From Kiritimatiellia bacterium (GTDB lineage: Bacteria > Verrucomicrobiota > Kiritimatiellia > RFP12 > UBA1067): 39,709 nt of DNA. The notes beneath the pieces were generated by a model, which did not search any database, was not told the origin of the DNA, and worked only from the letters and a program-made list of their open reading frames with translations. This document shows positions 24,706 to 32,651 of this stretch, in pieces; position 1 is the first letter of the stretch; every line of letters starts with the position of its first letter. The stretch is from positions 1-39,709 of the forward strand of contig JAGBTH010000125.1 in the NCBI GenBank assembly GCA_017631385.1, read 5' to 3'. The translations under genes and the position numbers were made by a program.

Positions 24706-25020
24706 ATGGAAGCATACGCAGTACTCGAATCCGGCGGCAAGCAGACGCTTGTTAAGGTCGGTGATAAGATCGAGATTGAAAAGCTCTCGGTCGAAGTTGG
24801 CCAGGAAGCAGTCCTGGATACCGTTTGTGCCATCAGCGATGGTACTACGCTCAAGGTTGGCGCTCCTTATGTTGAGGGCGCTAAGGTAACGCTCGTTATC
24901 GATGGTCTTAAGCGCGGTAAGAAGGTCTTGAATTTCAAGGCTAAGCGTCGTAAAGGTTATCGTCGTCTCGTCGGTCATCGTCAGTCGATCACCGTCGCAA
25001 CTGTCAAGGCTATCGCGTAA
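24706..25020 (+). CDS. rplU: Ribosomal protein L21 (bL21)
   Basis: A 104-residue protein of the large ribosomal subunit, the standard L21 length. MEAYAVLESGGKQTLVKVGD and the C-terminal signature KAKRRKGYRRLVGHRQS are clear. I chose the ATG at 24706 because AAGGAAAA precedes it. The upstream in-frame ATG would add 17 residues read from the leader stem-loop. Codon use is shifted to C-ending codons (atc, ctc, gtc) as in highly expressed genes. rpmA follows after 15 bases. Confidence 0.98.
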   Translation: MEAYAVLESGGKQTLVKVGDKIEIEKLSVEVGQEAVLDTVCAISDGTTLKVGAPYVEGAKVTLVIDGLKRGKKVLNFKAKRRKGYRRLVGHRQSITVATVKAIA

Positions 25021-25035
25021 GGGAGGTAATTTAAA

Positions 25036-25272
25036 ATGGCTAGCTCCGCATCTGCACGTAACGGCCGCGACTCTAACCCGAAGTATCTCGGCGTCAAGGC
25101 TTATGGCGGCCAGGCTCTTAAGGCCGGCTCCATCATCGTCCGCCAGCGCGGTACGAAGATTCACCCTGGTAAGAATGTTGGTCAGGGTCGTGACTTCACC
25201 CTCTTCGCCCTCAAGGACGGTAAGGTGAAATTCATTAAGGACGGTAAGGTCGTCACGATCGTCGAAGCCTAA
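25036..25272 (+). CDS. rpmA: Ribosomal protein L27 (bL27)
   Basis: A 78-residue large-subunit protein whose N-terminal tail reaches the peptidyl-transferase centre. Signatures are [17 protein letters not shown] and [19 protein letters not shown]. It lacks the cleavable N-terminal extension of Firmicutes L27, and it begins [13 protein letters not shown] where many have MAHKKAGGSTRNGRDS, so the Lys-rich tail is replaced by a Ser/Ala tail. GGGAGG precedes the ATG. It ends just before a strong terminator. Confidence 0.97.
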   Translation: MASSASARNGRDSNPKYLGVKAYGGQALKAGSIIVRQRGTKIHPGKNVGQGRDFTLFALKDGKVKFIKDGKVVTIVEA

Positions 25273-25299
25273 TAATTAGTTCTTCGACGTAAAAGTAAG

Positions 25300-25328
25300 G
25301 CCGCTCCGAAAACGGAGCGGCTTTTTTT
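25300..25328 (+). terminator. Rho-independent terminator of rplU-rpmA
   Basis: A 9-bp GC-rich stem (gccgctccg / cggagcggc), an AAAA loop and seven T residues. The obgE -10 starts only five bases after the T-run. Confidence 0.96.
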
Positions 25329-25329
25329 A

Positions 25330-25338
25330 TGATATAAT
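25330..25338 (+). promoter_or_regulatory. Extended -10 promoter of obgE, leaderless arrangement
   Basis: TGA-TATAAT ends seven bases before the ATG at 25346. Transcription should therefore begin at or next to the start codon. There is no room for a Shine-Dalgarno. The -35 region would fall inside the rpmA terminator stem. Confidence 0.65.
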
Positions 25339-25345
25339 ATTAGTG

Positions 25346-26509
25346 ATGAAAGCTAAAACGTTTATAGATCAGGTTGTTGTTCAGGTTCGCTCCGGTCGCG
25401 GAGGCGATGGTTCTATGTCATTTCGCCGCGAGGCTCTCGTAGAGTTCGGCGGTCCTGACGGTGGTGATGGTGGTCGCGGTGGCGATGTTGTATTTAAGGC
25501 GAGCGAACACGTAAATTCGCTTCTATCGCTTTATTATGATCCTAAGTGTATCGCTCAAGATGGCGGTCCAGGTCAGGGTCAGAAGATGTTCGGTAAACGC
25601 GGCAAGGATCTTGTAGTTAATGTTCCGTTAGGTACTGAGGTTTATGATGAAGAAACGGGACTGTTAGTAGCTGATATTACTGAGGTTGGCCAAAAGGTAG
25701 TTGTAGCTAAAGGTGGCGCGGGCGGCTTTGGCAATGTTCACTTTAAGTCGTCGGTTAATCAGGCTCCTACCGAGCATACGCCCGGCGGCGAGCCCGAAGA
25801 GCGTCGTTTAAGGTTAGAGCTGAAGACTATCGCTGACGCTGGATTTTTAGGTTTTCCTAACGCTGGTAAGAGTTCTCTGCTTACAGTTCTTTCGTCGGCT
25901 ACGCCTAAAATCGCGAGTTATCCGTTTACTACTTTAAATCCAATTGTAGGAACCTTAGTTTATGATGATTGGGCTAAAGTAACGTTAGCGGATGTACCTG
26001 GAATTATTGAGGGCGCGGCGAAAGGCGTTGGTCTTGGATTAGCGTTTTTAAAGCATCTAGAGCGCTCTAAAGTTCTAGTTTATATTATCGATATGGCTGG
26101 GACTGATAATCGTGAGCCTTGGAAGGATTACGAAGTTCTTAAAAAAGAAATAGACGAATATTCCATTGAGCTCGCCTCGCGTCCTTATCTTGTTGTCGCT
26201 AATAAGATGGATGTTGAGTGTTCTAAAGAGAATTTAGAGCGTTTTGAAAAAGAGATCGGTATTAAGCCTATTGCGATTTCTTGTGATTCTAGAGAGGGGA
26301 TTGAAGAATTTAAATCGGCTCTTCGCGATGTCGTAAAGCCTAAGTCTAAGTTCCATCATACTCATGAGGATCATGGGCTGGATTTATCTCAAATGCCAGA
26401 TACGACCGGTGATGAAATTCCTGCGGAAGCTCTTAAATTCGCGACCTTCTTAAAGCTTGAAAAACCGAAGGCTAAGTCTCATCCTAGCCGCGGCAATATT
26501 CATCAGTAG
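25346..26509 (+). CDS. obgE: GTPase ObgE/CgtA
   Basis: A 387-residue ribosome-assembly GTPase. The Obg fold at residues about 4-160 is rich in glycine turns (SGRGGDGSMSFRRE, GGPDGGDGGRGGDV). The G domain has GFPNAGKSSLL (G1), the switch region YPFTTLNPIVG, ADVPGIIEGA (G3), VANKMDV (G4) and ISC (G5). The usual rplU-rpmA-obgE order supports it. The C-terminal tail is short and basic (KSHPSRGNIHQ). The start could be GTG 25343 or ATG 25346. I prefer ATG because it coincides with the predicted transcript start; no ribosome binding site exists for either. Confidence 0.96.
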   Translation: MKAKTFIDQVVVQVRSGRGGDGSMSFRREALVEFGGPDGGDGGRGGDVVFKASEHVNSLLSLYYDPKCIAQDGGPGQGQKMFGKRGKDLVVNVPLGTEVYDEETGLLVADITEVGQKVVVAKGGAGGFGNVHFKSSVNQAPTEHTPGGEPEERRLRLELKTIADAGFLGFPNAGKSSLLTVLSSATPKIASYPFTTLNPIVGTLVYDDWAKVTLADVPGIIEGAAKGVGLGLAFLKHLERSKVLVYIIDMAGTDNREPWKDYEVLKKEIDEYSIELASRPYLVVANKMDVECSKENLERFEKEIGIKPIAISCDSREGIEEFKSALRDVVKPKSKFHHTHEDHGLDLSQMPDTTGDEIPAEALKFATFLKLEKPKAKSHPSRGNIHQ

Positions 26510-26526
26510 TTTCGGAGTTTTTTAAG

Positions 26527-27300
26527 ATGAAGAAGTGGAATGTAGCTAGCGTTCGAGCTGCTAAAGGGGTTCAAAAGCTTGGGTGCTTAACAGCATACGA
26601 TGCGTGCTTCGCGCGATTAGCCGATGAATCGGGAGTGCCGATTATTCTCGTTGGGGATTCTATGGGCATGACGATGCTTGGCTATGATACTACGCTCCCT
26701 GTTAAGATGGAAGAAGTTCTCTCGGCGACTGCGGCTGTAGCGCGCGTTGTAAAGAACGCGATGGTTGTTGCCGATTTGCCATTCGGCAGTTATCAATGCG
26801 GTGATGATATCGCGATGAAAAATGCGGTAGATTGCATTAAAGCTGGCGCAGATGCCGTTAAACTTGAGGGTGGGGCGCGAGTAGCGAATCTTATTAAGCG
26901 AATGACTGATGCGGGGATTCCAGTTCTCGCTCATGTAGGTATGACGCCGCAGAGTGTTAATGAATATGGTGGGTTTAAAAAGCAAGGTAAAACAGCTGCC
27001 GCCGCGCATCAAATATTAGTTGATGCTGAAAAAGTAGAGGCGTCTGGTGCGTTCGCAGTTACATTAGAGTGTATTCCTAGCGAGTTGGCTACAGAGATTA
27101 CTGAAAAGCTCTCAGTACCTACCATTGGTATTGGAGCTGGGGCTAATTGTGATGCTCAGTGGCTCGTTATGCACGATTTACTGGGTCTTAACGAATCGGC
27201 GCCTTCATTCGTTAAGCGTTATGCTAATCTCGCTGATGAAGTTCGCCGCGCTTTTTCGGCGTATGTCGAAGAAGTTGCTACCGGTAAATTCCCTTTATGA
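26527..27300 (+). CDS. panB: 3-methyl-2-oxobutanoate hydroxymethyltransferase
   Basis: A 257-residue enzyme that adds a hydroxymethyl group from methylene-tetrahydrofolate to 2-oxoisovalerate, the first step to pantothenate and CoA. Family motifs are LTAYDACFARLADESG, ILVGDSMGM (metal Asp), VVADLPFGSY, AVKLEGG, AHVGMTPQS and GIGAGANCDAQWLV (usually GIGAG...DGQ). The length is near the standard 264. Other pantothenate genes are not in the window. Its stop overlaps the queH start by four bases. Confidence 0.95.
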   Translation: MKKWNVASVRAAKGVQKLGCLTAYDACFARLADESGVPIILVGDSMGMTMLGYDTTLPVKMEEVLSATAAVARVVKNAMVVADLPFGSYQCGDDIAMKNAVDCIKAGADAVKLEGGARVANLIKRMTDAGIPVLAHVGMTPQSVNEYGGFKKQGKTAAAAHQILVDAEKVEASGAFAVTLECIPSELATEITEKLSVPTIGIGAGANCDAQWLVMHDLLGLNESAPSFVKRYANLADEVRRAFSAYVEEVATGKFPL

Positions 27301-27875
27301 GGGTTTTACTTCATACTTGTTGCGGTCCTTGTGCTTCGGCTTGTGTGCCGAGGCTAAAGGAGCTTGGGTATGAAGTAACAATGTTTTATTCGAATTCTAA
27401 TATTGATACGCGTGATGAATTCGAGAAACGCGCGGCAGAAGCTGTAAAACTTTCTGAGGCTGACGGAGTAAATATAGTCTTTGATGATTATGATCATGAA
27501 TCATGGCTTAGAGATGTAGCTAAGGACTATGAGAATGAACCTGAGAAGGGTAAGCGTTGTTTAAGATGCTTTAGGTTTAATCTTGAGCGTACAGCGCGTT
27601 ATGCCGCGAAGAATGGATTTGATGCGTTTACTACATCATTAACTGTAAGTCCTCATAAACCGAGCGCACTTATATTTGCCGCGGGTGAGGAGAAATCATC
27701 AGATGCGATTAAGTTTTTACCTGAAGATTTTAAGAAAAAAGAAGGTTTTAAGCTTTCTGTAAAGCGCGCTAACGAGTTAGGCTTATATCGCCAAGGGTAT
27801 TGCGGGTGTGAGTTTTCGAATCTTGAGATGCAAAGGCGTTCTTCGGTGAAAAACAGTCAAAATAGCTTTAACTAA
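27297..27875 (+). CDS. queH: Epoxyqueuosine reductase QueH
   Basis: A 192-residue member of the former DUF208 family, which reduces epoxyqueuosine to queuosine in tRNA. It has the cysteine motifs LHTCCGPCAS (residues 6-15), CLRCFRF (about 82-88) and YCGCEFS near the C-terminus, which hold an Fe-S cluster and a second metal. FTTSLTVSPHK is also typical. It replaces the unrelated cobalamin-dependent QueG. The ATGA overlap with panB suggests coupled translation. No other queuosine genes are seen here. Confidence 0.93.
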   Translation: MRVLLHTCCGPCASACVPRLKELGYEVTMFYSNSNIDTRDEFEKRAAEAVKLSEADGVNIVFDDYDHESWLRDVAKDYENEPEKGKRCLRCFRFNLERTARYAAKNGFDAFTTSLTVSPHKPSALIFAAGEEKSSDAIKFLPEDFKKKEGFKLSVKRANELGLYRQGYCGCEFSNLEMQRRSSVKNSQNSFN

Positions 27876-27894
27876 ACGGAATGGTAAATTTAAA

Positions 27895-28587
27895 ATGAGT
27901 CTTTTGGGCGAAATATTGATAGTTGATGATGAACGTGTTGTGCGTTCTACGTTTAAGGCTATTTTTGAAGCCGAGGGGTATTCCGTATTGCTAGCGAAAG
28001 ATGGTGAAGAGGCGATTAAGATATTTCGTGAACATCGTCCGTTACTAGTTTTAATGGATGTTATGATGCCTAAAAAAAATGGTATTGCTGCTTGTTCTGA
28101 GATAAGAGTGATAGATCCGCTTGTGCCGATTTTAGCTTTTACTGCTATGCCTAATGATATTAATATGGTTAGGGCTTTAGGGTTAGGAGCCGATGACTAT
28201 ATAGCTAAGGATCGTCCTAAAGAAGAGTTTGTAGCTCGTGTTAACGCTGCAATAAGAAAGGCTCAGTCGGTAAAATCGCTGATTCCGGGCTATGGGGATG
28301 TGTGGAAGTCAGAGTCGACCATTATTGATTTTACTGAAATGAGGGTTACGTCTGATGGTGTAACTCATATATTAACTAAATCCGAGAGAGTTTTATTAAA
28401 GCTGCTTTTATCAGAGATAGGCAGATGTTTTTCATATAATGAGATATTTACTGCTTTAAAAGGCGAAGGTTATATTGGTGATGACGCTGCTATTCGCACT
28501 TTAGTTAGTAGGTTAAAAAACAAACTAGGCCGTTTAGGTTCGCGCTTAATAAGTCGCCGATCTTATGGGTATATGTTTACAAATTAA
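27895..28587 (+). CDS. Orphan OmpR-type response regulator
   Basis: A 230-residue regulator. The receiver domain has the acidic pair in IVDDE, the phospho-acceptor Asp in VLMDVMMPKKNG (near residue 54), Thr in AFTAM, and Lys in IAKDRP. The winged-helix DNA-binding domain (from about 150) has LTKSERVLLKLLL, CFSYNEIF, AIRTLVSRLKNKL and SYGYMF. It should bind DNA as a phosphorylation-dependent dimer. No histidine kinase gene is adjacent. The gap of 19 bases from queH and of 20 to the next gene suggests it is read within a longer transcript. Targets are unknown. Confidence 0.9.
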   Translation: MSLLGEILIVDDERVVRSTFKAIFEAEGYSVLLAKDGEEAIKIFREHRPLLVLMDVMMPKKNGIAACSEIRVIDPLVPILAFTAMPNDINMVRALGLGADDYIAKDRPKEEFVARVNAAIRKAQSVKSLIPGYGDVWKSESTIIDFTEMRVTSDGVTHILTKSERVLLKLLLSEIGRCFSYNEIFTALKGEGYIGDDAAIRTLVSRLKNKLGRLGSRLISRRSYGYMFTN

Positions 28588-28607
28588 AATATCAATTTAA
28601 TTTTTCA

Positions 28608-30329
28608 ATGGGCTTTTTACCTGTTTCAAAAAAGGAAATGACGAATCTTGGCTGGGATCAGGCTGATGTGATTCTAGTTAGTGGGGATGCATATATTGAT
28701 TCTCCTTATAGCGGTGTCGCTGTGATTGGTCAGACGCTCACCAAGGCTGGCTATCGCGTCGCTATTTTAAGTCAGCCAGATATGAACGATCCTGATGCGT
28801 TTAAGTCTTTGGGAGAGCCTAAGCTATTTTGGGGTGTAAGTCCTGGGTGTGTGGATTCTATGGTAGCTAATTATACGGCTTCTGGTAAACGCCGTCGCCA
28901 AGATGATTTTACGCCAGGTGGGGAGAATAATCGTCGTCCAGATCGCGCGGCGATAATTTATTCGAATGCGATTCGTGCGGCTTGGAAGCCGTCTAAGCCA
29001 ATTCTTATTGGAGGCGTTGAAGCTAGCTTAAGGCGTATTAGCCACTATGATTTTTGGAGTGATAAAGTACGCCGCCCGATAGTATGTGATGCTAAAGCCG
29101 ACGCGCTTTCGTACGGTATGGGCGAGAGAACTCTTCTTCAATTCGCAGAAGCCATTAAATCAGGGCGTGATTGGCGCGATATAGATGGCTTATGTTATAT
29201 GGTAAGTGAGAAGAATTTTATTAGGCCTCCAGAATCTATTGAATTACCATCATTCGCCGAAGTAAGCGCGACTACACCAGAAGGTAAAAGAGCTTTCGTA
29301 GCTGCATTTAAAATATTTTCTGAGAATCAAGATCCTATAACAGCTAAGAAATTGATTCAAAAAGTTGATAATCGTTATTTGGTTCATAATAAACCATCAG
29401 CGCCATTAGAGAGTAAAGAGCTAGATGCGATTCATAATATTAAGTGGATGCTGGACGCTCCACCGTCGATTCGCCGCGAAGGTGAGATTAGAGCTCTCGA
29501 TACGATTCGTTTTGGCGTTACTACTCATCGCGGATGTTACGGCGAGTGCCGATTTTGTGCGATAGCCGTTCATCAAGGTAGGCGGGTTATAAGCCGCTCT
29601 CAAGAAAGTATCATAAATGAGGTTAAAGGTTTTTTAACGCATCCTCGCTTTAAGGGTACTGTTAGTGATGTGGGTGGACCAACGGCGAATATGTATGGGT
29701 TTGATTGTGTTAAAAAAGCTGAGAGAGGGGTTTGTAAAAATAAAGCTTGCCTCTTCCCTAAGGCTTGTCCCGCGTTAAAGGTTAATCATCAACCCCAAAT
29801 AAAGCTACTTCAATCCCTACGCTCTATAAAGGGTGTTAAGCATGTTTTTGTCGCTAGCGGGATTCGTCCTGATCTTGTCGCGGCTGATAGTGCATGTGGT
29901 GATAAATATATAGATGAGATTGTTAAGCATCATGTCTCAGGGCAATTAAAATTAGCGCCAGAACATGTTGTTACTCGCGTTTTAGAGTTTATGGGTAAGC
30001 CAGGGGTTGAGAGTCTTTTAAAATTTAAACGTAAATTCGAGGCGGCTAACAGACGCTTAGGTAAAAAGCAGTTTTTAACATATTATTTTATAGCTGCTCA
30101 TCCAGGATGCACAGAATCGGATATGCGCGAACTTAAGCGATTCGCGACGAGAGAGCTTAGGCTTAATCCTGAGCAGGTGCAGATTTTCACCCCCACTCCC
30201 CTGACAGCAGCGACATGTATGTATTATACAGGCATTGACCCTGTTACTGGTAAAAATGTATACGTAGCTTCTCGTTTAAGTGAAAAAATGCGTCAAAAAA
30301 ACATATTAACAGGCACTTTGCATCATTGA
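28608..30329 (+). CDS. YgiQ family radical SAM protein
   Basis: A 573-residue protein. The N-terminal part (FLPVSKKEM, DVILVSGDAYIDSP, WGVSPGCVDSMVANYT) and the KPILIGGVEASLRRISHYDFW block are specific to the YgiQ family. The radical SAM cluster is THRGCYGECRFCAI, with Cys310, Cys314 and Cys317. QGRRVISRSQESI and LKLAPEHV follow. The reaction is unknown, though it should use a 4Fe-4S cluster and S-adenosylmethionine. It is shorter than E. coli YgiQ at the C-terminus, within the range of other bacteria. No Shine-Dalgarno is visible before the ATG (aatttttcaatg). Confidence 0.92.
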   Translation: MGFLPVSKKEMTNLGWDQADVILVSGDAYIDSPYSGVAVIGQTLTKAGYRVAILSQPDMNDPDAFKSLGEPKLFWGVSPGCVDSMVANYTASGKRRRQDDFTPGGENNRRPDRAAIIYSNAIRAAWKPSKPILIGGVEASLRRISHYDFWSDKVRRPIVCDAKADALSYGMGERTLLQFAEAIKSGRDWRDIDGLCYMVSEKNFIRPPESIELPSFAEVSATTPEGKRAFVAAFKIFSENQDPITAKKLIQKVDNRYLVHNKPSAPLESKELDAIHNIKWMLDAPPSIRREGEIRALDTIRFGVTTHRGCYGECRFCAIAVHQGRRVISRSQESIINEVKGFLTHPRFKGTVSDVGGPTANMYGFDCVKKAERGVCKNKACLFPKACPALKVNHQPQIKLLQSLRSIKGVKHVFVASGIRPDLVAADSACGDKYIDEIVKHHVSGQLKLAPEHVVTRVLEFMGKPGVESLLKFKRKFEAANRRLGKKQFLTYYFIAAHPGCTESDMRELKRFATRELRLNPEQVQIFTPTPLTAATCMYYTGIDPVTGKNVYVASRLSEKMRQKNILTGTLHH

Positions 30330-30342
30330 ACTAATATATCGA

Positions 30343-30372
30343 TTGTTATATCATGTTTTTATTTTGTATAAT
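30343..30372 (+). promoter_or_regulatory. Sigma70-type promoter of the acetylesterase gene
   Basis: TTGTTA and a perfect TATAAT have an 18-base spacer. The predicted transcript start is about 26 bases before the ATG at 30406. Confidence 0.75.
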
Positions 30373-30405
30373 ATAAAACAATTTGTTACTAATAGGAACC
30401 ATAAT

Positions 30406-31887
30406 ATGATGAAGAAATCAATAGTAGTAGTGTTGTCGGCTTTATGTGCGACTCAACTTTTAGCTAAAATTGAAATGGGCGCTCCATTTTCAGATTATGC
30501 GGTTTTGCAGCGTAATATGAAATTACCAGTATGGGGTAAGGCTACTGTAGGTAACGAAATTACAGTTGATTTCGCAGGTCAAAAGTCTTCTACTAAAGTT
30601 AATGCAGAAGGTAAATGGCGTGTTGATCTTTCGCCTCTTGAAGCTTCGGCTGAAGGTCGTAAGATGACCATTCAGGAATTGGCTTCTGATGGGGGTGTTG
30701 TTGATACATTTGAAGTTAAGGATGTTCTCGTTGGTGAGGTTTGGTTCGCGTCAGGTCAGAGTAATATGGAGTGTCCTATCTGGGAGCCTAATCCTCGTTA
30801 TCGTGACGCTAATGGCGGTATGATGATTAATGCTACATTTTTAAATAATGTTCGTTATGCTTCCATTAAGCATAAATGGTCTACAGAGCCAGAATTTCAA
30901 AAAACTCAGTGGCGCCGCTTTATTCCTTCTGATTTAAAATCGGGTCGTCACTTTTCGGCTGTCGGCTTTTATTATGCGCGTGAAATTTACCTCGCTTTAG
31001 GCGGCGTTCCTGTTGGTATCGTCAGCGCTAACTGGGGCGGAACTAATATTGATGCTTGGACGCCGCGTAGCGGATATGAAAATTCAGATCCTTCAATTAA
31101 GGCGACAGCTGAGTATCCGGTTAAGAAAAATTGGACGCCTAAAGATGCTAAAGGACCAATCGGCAGGGCGCATCAGCAGCCTACAGTTTTGTGGAATGGT
31201 ATGGTTAGCGCGTGGGCGCCTTTCGCTAATCGTGGTTTTATCTGGTATCAAGGCTGTCACAATGCGAAAGAGGCTAATCTTTATTGCGCCAAGATGCATG
31301 CGCTTTATAACGGTTGGTCCAAGGAATTTGAAAATCCAAATCTTAAGCTTTATTTCGTGCAACTCGCCCCATATAAAACGAATTGGATGAAATTAGTTGC
31401 GGCTCAAAATAAATTTGCCGCTGAAGAGAAGAATGCCGCGATAGCAGTTACGGCCGATGTTGGTAATTTTAGCGATATCCATCCTAATAATAAGGAGATT
31501 GTAGCTAAGCGTTTGGCTCTTCATGCGCTTAAGAATGATTACGGCTTTGATATCTCGGAGGTTAATTCTCCTGTTTTTAAGAGTGTCAAGTTCGAAGGTG
31601 CTAAGGCTATAGCGACATTTGAGAATGTAAGTTTTTGGTATGTATACGCTGATAACCGCTCTACACAGCCTGCTTTTGAATTAGCCGGCAAGGATGGTAA
31701 ATGGTATCCTGCTAAGCTTCTTAATGTAAATGAATTAGGCCAGGTAAAAGGCGTTGATCTTGAGCTTAAGAGCGATAAGGTCGCTGAGCCCGTTAAGATT
31801 CGTTATATGGGGCGTAATAATACAATGGGAACGATATATAATCAGGTTTCGCTTCCGCTTTGTCCCTTTGAATCATCTTGCCCTTAA
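30406..31887 (+). CDS. Secreted sialate O-acetylesterase (SASA family)
   Basis: A 493-residue protein. I chose the ATG at 30406 because it gives a clean signal peptide (MMKKSIVVVLSALCATQLLA) and follows TAGGAA. The longer frame would read through the promoter. A small beta domain (about 25-105) precedes the SGNH hydrolase core: FASGQSNMEC with catalytic Ser119, SANWGGTNIDAWTP, FIWYQGCHNA and the His in FSDIHPNNKE. Relatives usually have YQGESNA where this one has YQGCHNA. The family removes acetyl groups from sialic acids or other sugars, opening mucin glycans to glycosidases. Secreted GH29 and GH20 enzymes nearby fit this. Confidence 0.9.
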   Translation: MMKKSIVVVLSALCATQLLAKIEMGAPFSDYAVLQRNMKLPVWGKATVGNEITVDFAGQKSSTKVNAEGKWRVDLSPLEASAEGRKMTIQELASDGGVVDTFEVKDVLVGEVWFASGQSNMECPIWEPNPRYRDANGGMMINATFLNNVRYASIKHKWSTEPEFQKTQWRRFIPSDLKSGRHFSAVGFYYAREIYLALGGVPVGIVSANWGGTNIDAWTPRSGYENSDPSIKATAEYPVKKNWTPKDAKGPIGRAHQQPTVLWNGMVSAWAPFANRGFIWYQGCHNAKEANLYCAKMHALYNGWSKEFENPNLKLYFVQLAPYKTNWMKLVAAQNKFAAEEKNAAIAVTADVGNFSDIHPNNKEIVAKRLALHALKNDYGFDISEVNSPVFKSVKFEGAKAIATFENVSFWYVYADNRSTQPAFELAGKDGKWYPAKLLNVNELGQVKGVDLELKSDKVAEPVKIRYMGRNNTMGTIYNQVSLPLCPFESSCP

Positions 31888-31892
31888 TAATT

Positions 31893-32522
31893 ATGTTTAC
31901 AGGACTTATTCAAAAAGTTGGAACGGTAAAACGCATTTCGCATGGCGCGGGTCTTGTGCTTGAAATAGGCTTTGACCCGTGGCCTCGTCCAATTGAGAAG
32001 GGCGAATCGATAGCGGTTAATGGAGTGTGCTTAACCGTAGTGAATTTTGATTCGTCGCGTTTTACAGCTGATGTTCTTATGGAGACTGTTTCGCGCACAG
32101 GATTAGGTGATTTATTACCAGGTGATAAGGTTAATCTTGAGCGAGCCTTAAGAGCTGGAGATGCGATGGGGGGGCATATTGTACAGGGCCATGTAGATTC
32201 GCGAGGTGTAATTCTCGCTAAAGAGCCTAGAGGTCGTGATTTTCGTCTTCGTATAGGTTGTGGGCGAGTTCTAGCGGCTCAATCAGTAGTTAAAGGCTCT
32301 ATCGCTATTGATGGGGTCTCGCTTACAATTACTGGCGTAGGCGATGATTGGCTAAGTGTTGATTTAATTCCAACAACCGCATCAGAAACAACTTTAGGAT
32401 CTAAAAAGGTTGGCTCTAAGGTTAATCTAGAAGGAGATATAGTTGGAAAATATATTTCCAAGATGACTCCTCGTAAAGGTCTTACCGAAGAAGATTTAAT
32501 GCGAGCCGGATTCTTAGATTAA
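31893..32522 (+). CDS. ribE: Riboflavin synthase alpha chain
   Basis: A 209-residue enzyme that dismutates two lumazine molecules to give riboflavin. The start MFTGLIQKVG is diagnostic and fixes the ATG at 31893. Two repeated barrels are present: SIAVNGVCLTV with GGHIVQGHVD in the first half, and SIAIDGVSLTITG in the second. The length matches the usual 200-220. It starts five bases after the acetylesterase stop and has no visible Shine-Dalgarno, so it probably depends on translation of that gene. ribD is at 22105 in this window. Confidence 0.96.
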   Translation: MFTGLIQKVGTVKRISHGAGLVLEIGFDPWPRPIEKGESIAVNGVCLTVVNFDSSRFTADVLMETVSRTGLGDLLPGDKVNLERALRAGDAMGGHIVQGHVDSRGVILAKEPRGRDFRLRIGCGRVLAAQSVVKGSIAIDGVSLTITGVGDDWLSVDLIPTTASETTLGSKKVGSKVNLEGDIVGKYISKMTPRKGLTEEDLMRAGFLD

Positions 32523-32531
32523 ATATCTTTC

Positions 32532-32576
32532 ACGAGTTTAAGGCAAGAAGTGCACACTTCTTGATTTTGGGCTCGT
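32532..32576. other. Unexplained intergenic stem-loop
   Basis: A perfect 9-bp inner stem (caagaagtg / cacttcttg, 2-base loop) at 32544-32563 lies inside an outer acgag/ctcgt pair. The tandem sequence gtagcgc-gtagcgc follows. The element occupies the 129-base gap between ribE and the fucosidase gene. It has no long T-run, so it is at best a weak terminator. Confidence 0.55.
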
Positions 32577-32635
32577 AGCGCGTAGCGCCAACTCCAGTTC
32601 TTGCTAAGTTTGAGTATGTAATTGGTAGGAATATT

Positions 32636-32644
32636 TGATATAAT
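32636..32644 (+). promoter_or_regulatory. Extended -10 promoter of the fucosidase gene, leaderless arrangement
   Basis: TGA-TATAAT ends seven bases before the ATG at 32652. The predicted transcript starts at the ATG. No Shine-Dalgarno is present. Confidence 0.65.
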
Positions 32645-32651
32645 TTTTATC

